This document shows positions 49,344 to 54,776 of a stretch of 54,776 bases of DNA, one piece after another (the stretch's first letter is position 1; every line of letters begins with the position of its first letter). Made by a program: the position numbers and the translations under genes. The DNA comes from Rhizobium sp. CFBP 8762 (lineage in GTDB: Bacteria > Pseudomonadota > Alphaproteobacteria > Rhizobiales > Rhizobiaceae). The notes below the pieces were generated by a model that saw only the letters and a list, made by a program, of their open reading frames with translations, was not told the origin of the DNA and ran no database searches. Location of the stretch: assembly GCF_014841565.1 (NCBI RefSeq), contig NZ_JACYUD010000012.1, positions 1 to 54,776 of the forward strand, given 5' to 3'.

Positions 49344-49907
49344 ATGACTGATTTCGCCGCAGCTTTGCAGGAACTGAAAGATCATCACATCAATAACATC
49401 AAGCAAGGAAAGCGCAGATATTACGTCCCGTCTGAACGCGTCAGAAAATTCTACGAACTAGAAATCAATGTAAGTAACGATAACAAAGACATCATTGAAC
49501 TCCAGAATCTTTCACAGGATTTGGGTCAGCAACAATCTAATGATAATCGTACGGCAATCTCCAGCTCAACGGAGGCTTATCAAAATGCAGGAGCGACACC
49601 TGCTGCTCAAAGTACTTTTAGTGAGCAACTTGAAAAGCAACGTCAAGCAGCGATAGAACAGGCCGTCGATCACGTAAATAAAATCTACGACAAGGCGGCA
49701 ATTATTGCTGAAAAACATCCCGACCTTCAACCTTTAATTTTATCAACACTTGATACTATCTCCAAACTATTCGAAGAATTGTACAACAAGCTTTCAGACT
49801 TTATATCAGGTGTAATTGATACGATTGTCGAATGGCTTGATCACGCCTGGAAAACTATAAAGGACACATTCAACGCATTTACGAGCTGGATATCTCATTG
49901 GTTCTAG
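49344..49907 (+). CDS. AT-rich orphan gene, amphipathic C-terminus
   Basis: 187 residues from MTDFAAALQELKDHH; GGAG is 6 nt before ATG. No family recognised. Residues 1-40 are charged (KDHHINNIKQGKRRYYVPSE). The middle is Gln/Asn/Ser-rich. Residues about 125-187 form long amphipathic, Trp-containing helices (LYNKLSDFISGVIDTIVEWL, DHAWKTIKDTFNAFTSWISH) that could insert into membranes. Base composition is clearly more A/T-rich than the phage core, so it was likely acquired recently. A toxin or membrane-active effector is possible but unproven. Confidence 0.6.
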   Translation: MTDFAAALQELKDHHINNIKQGKRRYYVPSERVRKFYELEINVSNDNKDIIELQNLSQDLGQQQSNDNRTAISSSTEAYQNAGATPAAQSTFSEQLEKQRQAAIEQAVDHVNKIYDKAAIIAEKHPDLQPLILSTLDTISKLFEELYNKLSDFISGVIDTIVEWLDHAWKTIKDTFNAFTSWISHWF

Positions 49908-49944
49908 ATACAGATCAATGAGACTGGAAGCAGTTTGAGTTTGG

Positions 49945-49976
49945 TTGGTAGAGCGGGGGTGCCCCGCCTCTACCAA
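49945..49976. terminator. Strong bidirectional hairpin between convergent genes
   Basis: TTGGTAGAGCGGGG (49945-49958) pairs with CCCCGCCTCTACCAA (49962-49976) with one bulged C and a 3-nt loop. It ends directly at the resolvase stop codon and follows the orphan gene. No U-run, but the stem is very stable. Confidence 0.6.
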
Positions 49977-50552
49977 TCACAGACTACCAACAACGCGCAT
50001 GATAGTCTGTCGGCTGGTTTGGTATTTCCGCGCCATTGCCGAAATTGACATCCCCTCCCCCGCATCTTTTTTCACATCATCTTTCTGTTCCTCGGTCAGC
50101 GACCCCGGCCGACCGATTGCTTTTCCCTGCGCCCTCGCCCGCTTCAATCCGGACTGTGTTCGCTCGATCAGCAGATCCCGCTCGAACTGTGCGACGGCAT
50201 TGATGACGTTCATCGTCATCATGCCGACCGAGCTGGTGAGATCGACGCCACCTAGCGCTAGGCAATGCACCCTCACCCCCATGCCCTCCAAACGCTTCAC
50301 TGTCTGGCTGACGTCAATGGCGTCCCGGCCGAGCCGGTCCAACTTCGTGACGATTAGCACGTCACCCGGCTCCAGCCTGTCCAGGAGCTTCATAAACCCG
50401 GTGCGCTTGGCGATAGCCGTACTGCCTGACACGGTCTCGGCGATGATGCGGAATGGCTCGACCTGAAACCCGGCCGCTTCGATTTCATGGATCTGGTTTT
50501 CCGTCGTCTGGCCGACGGTGGAGACGCGGACATAGGCAAAGGTGCGAGGCAT
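49977..50552 (-). CDS. Serine recombinase (Tn3-type resolvase/invertase)
   Basis: 191 residues from MPRTFAYVRVST. Catalytic Ser11 lies in YVRVSTVGQTTENQ. The arginine-containing VTKLDRLGRDAIDVSQTVKR and the helix INAVAQFERDLLIERTQSGL are standard, and the C-terminal HTH is KKDAGEGMSISAMARKYQTS then RQTIMRVV. Next to a res-like region and on a plasmid-phage, its likely job is to resolve dimers of the circle, helping stable inheritance. An inversion role (tail fibre switching) is unlikely since no inverted fibre segments are near. Confidence 0.9.
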   Translation of the reverse strand: MPRTFAYVRVSTVGQTTENQIHEIEAAGFQVEPFRIIAETVSGSTAIAKRTGFMKLLDRLEPGDVLIVTKLDRLGRDAIDVSQTVKRLEGMGVRVHCLALGGVDLTSSVGMMTMNVINAVAQFERDLLIERTQSGLKRARAQGKAIGRPGSLTEEQKDDVKKDAGEGMSISAMARKYQTSRQTIMRVVGSL

Positions 50553-50560
50553 GGTCAAAT

Positions 50561-50666
50561 CTATCCGAAACGAGTGTCCATAAGTGGCTATCTGTTCATA
50601 ACCCAAACCACCTATGTTTTGAACAGGGTAAAAGCAGACCTGTTCAAAGCGCTCGGTTTCGGACAG
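50561..50666. promoter_or_regulatory. Candidate res site of the resolvase
   Basis: A 106-bp region starting just upstream of the resolvase. It is bounded by an inverted repeat: CTATCCGAAACGAG (50561-50574) against CTCGGTTTCGGACAG (50652-50666). CTGTTCA at 50592-50598 and 50640-50646 and its inverse TGAACAG at 50620-50626 lie inside. Size and layout resemble a three-subsite res. Exact subsites not assigned. Confidence 0.5.
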
Positions 50667-50804
50667 TTTTGATTAGTCCAAAGCCTTAAAGTTTTCCCGC
50701 AGTCCAACTATCACTGAACTCTCTTTGTTAGAAAAACATTGATCTGTTGCAGACCACCCTAGCGATGCTGAATGCATACGACGCCGCAACCGATCTGCGA
50801 TTTT

Positions 50805-51368
50805 CTACTTGAAGGTAGCCGCACCCGCTGCAGCTGCTATTATACTGGCCGTAACAGTACGTAACTCTTGGCCAACCAAATCAACAAAAGAGTTTGCTGA
50901 CTGATAGAGTTCATAAATCTCAGTCGGAGTCAGGTCGATAAACAGGCTGGCGTAATCACCATGGACAAGCCGATTGCGCTCGCTGCCGATTTTTAAGAAC
51001 GACTTGACGGATTTCGCAAGATCTGCGTCGCTGGCAACTTTAGTTGTCATATAGTTCTTAAATGTTTCACCAAACATTCCAAAGAACTTATTTGCATTAG
51101 GTTTGTCCCATTCGAACCATGTATGGTACTGACGAGATATCGCTTTTTGCTGAACGAGCGCTCGGATTAGTTCGTTTCCCGAAGTGATCTCATCAGTAAA
51201 CGCTCCAACTTCCCGTATCAGCCGAACCTCGAAATAGCTTGCGGCACCCAGCAACAAAGTTTTCCGTAGGTTCGCTTCCAACATAACATGAAGTGATATC
51301 TCGTTGGCGGCTTTCAAAACTGCTACAGCATCTTGGAACTCGTCATATATGTTGTCAACAACAGCCAT
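50805..51368 (-). CDS. HEPN-like nuclease (MAE_28990/MAE_18760 type), DUF262 partner
   Basis: 187 residues. The HEPN RNase motif R-x4-H is R131-H136 in RNRLVHGDY. The rest is helical, as expected (LEANLRKTLLLGAASYFEVR, GMFGETFKNYMTTKVASDAD). The TAATG overlap with the DUF262 gene means both are made together. HEPN proteins of this type are often paired with DUF262 proteins in defence islands. A likely role is RNA cleavage on activation, for abortive infection or as toxin to the partner. The sequence is A/T-richer than the phage core. Confidence 0.7.
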   Translation of the reverse strand: MAVVDNIYDEFQDAVAVLKAANEISLHVMLEANLRKTLLLGAASYFEVRLIREVGAFTDEITSGNELIRALVQQKAISRQYHTWFEWDKPNANKFFGMFGETFKNYMTTKVASDADLAKSVKSFLKIGSERNRLVHGDYASLFIDLTPTEIYELYQSANSFVDLVGQELRTVTASIIAAAAGAATFK

Positions 51369-52543
51369 TACAGTGCGCTCAAAATTGCTTCAGCGCGGTT
51401 GATCCGCTGCAATACGTTCGCAGTCCTTGTTGTGCCCTCGACCGATGCTGCTATGAAATGTTCATCCACAGAAAGGTTGGCAACCTGGGTAGCGTCAATC
51501 ACTCCTTTGAGTCCGCGTCTCTCATGAAAAGCATCTTTGCAGACTGCAGCGAACGTTGCCTCGAACAAGGCCAAATTGAACCTGTTATTGCGCGCGTTGA
51601 TGAAGGCGTTGTCAGGTAAAAGACTACAGCTTTCTACAAACGTTAAAAATATTGTTTCCAGCAGCTTATTTTGATCATCGGTGTGAGTTTCACAACGCCG
51701 GGAAAACTGGTTGAGAAAACGCACCAAAGAAGGAGCATAGTTATGGCCTTCGATTAACATAGCGAAGCCACGGAGCATGACTTCAACGTCTTTCATGTGA
51801 ATATCTGGCTGGTCGTCCTGAATTATTCGTCGCCAGCGGACGTCTTGATTCACACGATAAAGCATGCCGTAAAAGTTGGAATGATACATGCTTGTACGTA
51901 TTTCCTGTGGTCGCAAGTTCACACCGCCAGTATTCAGCCGATTAAATACCTCGTATATTGAGGAATCGTCATCACTAGGGGCATTCTGTTTTACAACAAT
52001 GTTCCGAATAGGGCGCAAATCAAGCTGCGTTTTGTAATCTCCGAGCGTTGCATAATTTAGACCGTTGAATCTATTTTTTGCATTAGGAAGCTTTTCGGAT
52101 AGCTTTAGTTTAAAATCTTCAAAATATTCATCATTGGCTAATATTTCCGACGGAATCATTCCATTTTGGTCAAAAATGGTCCTAAGTTCAACTCGCTTCT
52201 CTTTTCTGGGAAAACGACGCTTTATAAAATAGTAGATTGTCATCAAACGTTGTTGACCGTCAATTACAAGAAACTTATTCCGCGATTGCTCATAGAGAAA
52301 GAGTTGTGGCACGGGAATCCCCATTATCAAGGATTCAATAAGCTTCGACGCTCGTACCCGGTCCCAAACAAAATTTCGCTGAAAGCCTGGAATTTTAACT
52401 GCGCCTGATTCAATAAAGCTGAAAAGTGTTAGAACGTTAAAATCGTTTGGTGAAGCTGTAATGTCGTATTCATCAATTTGCGCCTCATCGTCGCCATCCG
52501 CATAGTCTTCAAACCAACTGTTATCTTTATCGCCAGCAGCCAT
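51368..52543 (-). CDS. DUF262 (ParB/GmrS-like) protein
   Basis: 391 residues. The DUF262 domain shows IPGFQRNFVWDRVRASKLIE (residues about 51-70), the IDGQQR motif (94-99) and FNRLNTGGVNLRPQEIRTSM near 205-225. DUF262/GmrS-type proteins are NTP-using and found in type IV restriction and related defence pairs. It is first in the pair with the HEPN gene. Upstream (52544-52764) is an AT-rich gap with only weak promoter-like stretches. The sensor/effector split is inferred. Confidence 0.8.
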   Translation of the reverse strand: MAAGDKDNSWFEDYADGDDEAQIDEYDITASPNDFNVLTLFSFIESGAVKIPGFQRNFVWDRVRASKLIESLIMGIPVPQLFLYEQSRNKFLVIDGQQRLMTIYYFIKRRFPRKEKRVELRTIFDQNGMIPSEILANDEYFEDFKLKLSEKLPNAKNRFNGLNYATLGDYKTQLDLRPIRNIVVKQNAPSDDDSSIYEVFNRLNTGGVNLRPQEIRTSMYHSNFYGMLYRVNQDVRWRRIIQDDQPDIHMKDVEVMLRGFAMLIEGHNYAPSLVRFLNQFSRRCETHTDDQNKLLETIFLTFVESCSLLPDNAFINARNNRFNLALFEATFAAVCKDAFHERRGLKGVIDATQVANLSVDEHFIAASVEGTTRTANVLQRINRAEAILSAL

Positions 52544-52764
52544 ATTTATCTTTGCCTCTATTTTGTGCTAAATTTTATTACAAATGTATGCCTTAACTTC
52601 ACCGAAACCTTGATTATGGTCAATCGTATTCAGTAACGGACTTTTACTAAGCACGCTCGCTTTCCTCCACTGGTAACAATCATTTGCAAGTCACCTATCG
52701 ATTTAAAAAACCGGAGCTGAGGTCCAAAATAATCTTTTGAAGAACGCGCGTTAACGCAAATGCG

Positions 52765-53052
52765 TCAATCAATTTTTGCTCGATCCATTAACTCTTTTAA
52801 TGCCTCCGGATAACTTAGTCGGTTTTGCATCGCCCAAGTCACAAAGCGATTGTAGGTTGAAACCGGCGGCCGAATATTGAGGTTCGCTGACGGTTCAGCC
52901 TCTTTCCGACGCACAACTTTTTGAATTGGCTCCCGCGCGACAAAACCATGACGAGCCGCAACTTCATCAATCTTATGGTCAGGCACTGAAACTTCAGGCT
53001 CTGGATCCGGCTTAATGTCTGCCAAGCGTTTCGTAAAACCAAGGTTCTTCAC
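52765..53052 (-). CDS. Small ParA partner protein (ParB/ParG-like), GTG start
   Basis: 95 residues. The GTG start overlaps the parA stop by 3 bp. Residues 1-55 are flexible and basic ([20 protein letters not shown]). Residues about 60-95 ([35 protein letters not shown]) look like a ribbon-helix-helix-like tail. Small partners of this kind bind the centromere and stimulate ParA. It is much shorter than true ParB (~300), so this is a type Ib-like system. Homology is by size and position only. Confidence 0.6.
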   Translation of the reverse strand: MKNLGFTKRLADIKPDPEPEVSVPDHKIDEVAARHGFVAREPIQKVVRRKEAEPSANLNIRPPVSTYNRFVTWAMQNRLSYPEALKELMDRAKID

Positions 53053-53723
53053 GCTACTTTCTCCTTCTCCATAACCATTGCTACGAGTTCCTCGGTCAAC
53101 TGGAGCGCATTTTCTCGCGCTTTTGGCAGACCGTTCACCTCGGCTTCGTCCAACTCGTCCAGATCCAGCTGGTGATAGAACATGCTTTTGAATGCAGCGC
53201 GTTCATTCAAGTGATGCTTGAACTGCGGTATATCGCCATCCTTTAGTTGGGCGAGAATGGCACGCTCCAGTTTCGTCGCAATGACCGGCGAGGTGCGGGT
53301 GAACAGAACCCGATACGGGATGACCTTATCGAAGGCATCCCCCTCGTCGTTGATAAGGTGGATCGCGCGCGCGGCCAGTTCGGCATCCGTTGGGCTGGCC
53401 TGAATTGGTATGATAACCAAATGCGCGCGAAAAAGCGCACGCGACATGAGGCGGCTGGCCGTGCCTTCCAGGTCGACAAACACAAATTGTTGCGTCCGCC
53501 GATGTGCATCGAGCTTTTCTTTGAAAGTCTCCTCATCGATGGCGCTATCAACCACCACCGGGTTTTTGGACCCCCCTCCCCTCCAGCCGGCAATAGGCTG
53601 ATTGCGGTCGCAGTCCAAAATCGTGACGCTCGCGCCCTGACGGGCAAGCGTTGTGGCGAGCACCAGCGTCGATGTCGATTTTCCGGCCCCACCCTTCGGG
53701 TTGGCCACGGCGATAACAGGCAT
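53049..53723 (-). CDS. parA: ParA partition ATPase
   Basis: 224 residues from [18 protein letters not shown] with GGGGAT before ATG. It has the deviant Walker A with K10 and K15, Walker A' [10 protein letters not shown], and [20 protein letters not shown]. The lack of an N-terminal HTH and the length fit small, type Ib ParA proteins. It moves the plasmid copies to daughter cells by ATP-dependent DNA binding, with the partner encoded downstream and repeats upstream. Confidence 0.9.
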   Translation of the reverse strand: MPVIAVANPKGGAGKSTSTLVLATTLARQGASVTILDCDRNQPIAGWRGGGSKNPVVVDSAIDEETFKEKLDAHRRTQQFVFVDLEGTASRLMSRALFRAHLVIIPIQASPTDAELAARAIHLINDEGDAFDKVIPYRVLFTRTSPVIATKLERAILAQLKDGDIPQFKHHLNERAAFKSMFYHQLDLDELDEAEVNGLPKARENALQLTEELVAMVMEKEKVA

Positions 53724-53744
53724 TCGTATCCCCTGTAGTTGCAA

Positions 53745-53840
53745 GCGTCATATGGCATCATAATGCGTCTAAAAGGTTTATGACGCGTTAAGATGCACGT
53801 TGACTGACGTTAATGCGTTACGATTGACGCGCGTTAACGC
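53745..53840. repeat. Centromere-like repeat region (parS candidate) upstream of parA
   Basis: Starting 21 bp from the parA ATG, GCGTCATATG, GCATCATAAT and GCGTCTAAAA (53745-53774) form three 10-bp direct repeats. Inverted TGACG copies follow at 53781, 53805 and 53825, and a perfect 10-bp palindrome GCGTTAACGC closes the region (53831-53840). Such dense short repeats before parA are typical centromere/operator sites of type Ib systems. They might instead be rep iterons, since rep ends only 60 bp away. Confidence 0.55.
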
Positions 53841-53899
53841 TGATTGCAAGTCTCGAAACCTCGCCTCAGCTACTTTCATAAGCAACCTACCGGCCCGCT

Positions 53900-54667
53900 T
53901 TAGCGCGGGTCGGAACCGCCGCAGGGTCGCGTAAGCGGCCCGAACAGCGGCGTCCGCTTTTCTTCCTCTATTATATTAAACCTAGATTGGGTTTCTGTCC
54001 GCTTGGCGGACTCGCGCTGTTTGATGAAACCACCGAGCCTCGCCAACGCCCGGCCTATAGGATTATCGCCGACTTCAAAGAGTGCCAGTTGATTGGCCTC
54101 CAATGTCTTGCGGTATTCGTCAAACATGGCCTCTCGGGCAGCGAGAGCGATCTGTGCATCGTCTGCCGGGGGAGGGGCCTTGCCATAGCGGCCGAGGCAA
54201 GCCTCTGCGCGAGCGGGCAGCATCAGGCGGTAGGCATTGCTGGTCTGTTGCAGCTGGGGGCCAGCGCCGTCGTTGTGCGTGGGGACAAACCGGCGCAGCC
54301 AATCGACAAAGCCATGGGTGCGCAGCGCCTTCAGTGCACGGACAATCGCATCGCGTGACCGGCGCAGCTTTCCCATCATTGTCTCGATAGACGGCTCCAG
54401 TCGGCCGCTGCGGTAGTCCACCATATTGGCCAGAAGATCCAGCACCTCGATGGCGACCGCGCCCAGCGGCCCGTTGCGCTTGCCGCGCTCCTTATTGGCC
54501 ACCTCGAAGCGACGGGCTGCCAGAACGATGCGGCGCATGTCCTGCCGGTTTGTCCGCCGCCAGAACGTGCCTTCGCACTTTCCGGCCTCGCGTGAGTTGC
54601 GCCGGATCGGCATACGGCTTCGCCGTGACGGCGCTTTGGCAAGCGCCATCCTATAGATATTCGACAT
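53900..54667 (-). CDS. Plasmid replication initiator (Rep, winged-helix)
   Basis: 255 residues from MSNIYRMALAKAPSRRSR with GGGGACGA before ATG; an upstream TTG at 54709 is an alternative start. The N-terminal ~55 residues are very basic. Residues about 75-160 form winged-helix units (VAIEVLDLLANMVDYRSGRL, IETMMGKLRRSRDAIVRALK, ALRTHGFVDWLRRFVPTHND), and the motif QQTSNAYRLMLPA is common to Acetobacter/rhizobial plasmid RepA-type proteins. It likely opens the origin of the prophage plasmid. A GGCCCGC/GCGGGTC hairpin overlaps its 3' end. The origin itself is not certain; candidates are the repeats at 53745-53840 and the inverted repeat at 51-86. Confidence 0.75.
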   Translation of the reverse strand: MSNIYRMALAKAPSRRSRMPIRRNSREAGKCEGTFWRRTNRQDMRRIVLAARRFEVANKERGKRNGPLGAVAIEVLDLLANMVDYRSGRLEPSIETMMGKLRRSRDAIVRALKALRTHGFVDWLRRFVPTHNDGAGPQLQQTSNAYRLMLPARAEACLGRYGKAPPPADDAQIALAAREAMFDEYRKTLEANQLALFEVGDNPIGRALARLGGFIKQRESAKRTETQSRFNIIEEEKRTPLFGPLTRPCGGSDPR

Positions 54668-54714
54668 GGTTCGTCCCCGACTCCATTCGGAAGGCAGGAC
54701 GGCAGGCAAAGAAA

Positions 54715-54776
54715 TAGCGTTCCCGGAAGACTCACATCTTGCAGGTTCTTAAAATCTCACCTATGTTGGGAATGAA
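54715..54776. repeat. Terminal direct repeat, right copy (circular join)
   Basis: Identical to bases 1-62. The true circle ends at 54714 and continues at base 1. Confidence 0.9.

Noticed and set aside
1-54776. Integrase, transposase or insertion sequence
   Set aside because: I looked for tyrosine or large serine integrase motifs and DDE transposases and saw none; the only recombinase is the small resolvase at 49977-50552.
1-54776. tRNA or rRNA genes, CRISPR arrays, reverse transcriptase/diversity-generating element
   Set aside because: No cloverleaf-like sequence, no regular repeat-spacer array and no RT motif was seen. The 21-bp repeats at 18339-18389 are too short and contiguous for CRISPR.

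Overview
The window looks like one complete circular element. Bases 1-62 recur exactly as 54715-54776, so joining the ends gives a circle of about 54,714 bp. It carries a full temperate-phage genome plus a plasmid maintenance block (Rep initiator, ParA with a small partner, a centromere-like repeat region, a serine resolvase with a res-like site). I see no integrase. The simplest reading is a phage-plasmid, a prophage kept as an extrachromosomal circle. The host is probably an alphaproteobacterium, most likely Rhizobiales (Agrobacterium/Rhizobium or Brucella/Ochrobactrum relatives). The grounds are the GTTC-N7-GTTC LexA box in front of umuDC, the rhizobial look of the repressor, regulator and hypothetical proteins, and the GC-rich codon use. 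This is recognition by eye, not a database search.

Layout. (1) 140-5813, mostly minus strand: a leftward early operon of small, tightly overlapping genes, including a MazG-DUF551 fusion, a paralogous gene pair and an XRE regulator. (2) 5935-8557: a lambda-like immunity region. A left operator cluster, a SWIM zinc-finger gene, an S24-type CI repressor, a right operator cluster, a Cro-like gene, a structured gap and a CII-like gene follow in order. The two operator clusters share the same 16-bp near-palindromes, placed inside the spacers of divergent promoters. (3) 8564-19194: rightward early/replication genes (SSB, adenine methyltransferase, HNH endonuclease, CHC2/Toprim primase, P4-type helicase), interrupted by a minus-strand hicAB cassette. 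An iteron-like cluster at 18055-18389 is a candidate lytic origin.

(4) 19322-46667: packaging, head, tail and lysis. Packaging and head genes are lambda-type (Nu1/A terminase, portal B, W, C-like protease with nested scaffold, D, E). The tail is a P2/Mu-type contractile one (V, W, J, I, fibre, sheath, tube, E/E' frameshift pair, tape measure, U, X, D). Intrinsic terminators sit between the late modules, and minus-strand moron genes interrupt the tail cluster. Lysis is an amidase with two membrane proteins. (5) 46774-54667, mostly minus strand: accessory and plasmid functions. These are an RHH protein, an SOS-controlled umuDC operon with a zinc-ribbon third gene, an AT-rich orphan gene, a resolvase, a DUF262-HEPN two-gene system that looks like defence or toxin-type machinery, parA with a small partner, and rep.

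How it may work together: CI would silence both early operons while Rep, Par and the resolvase keep the circle stable. DNA damage would induce umuDC and perhaps the phage, although the repressor's catalytic lysine is not obvious by eye. Lytic growth would use the primase-helicase with the iteron region, cos-type packaging and a contractile-tailed virion.
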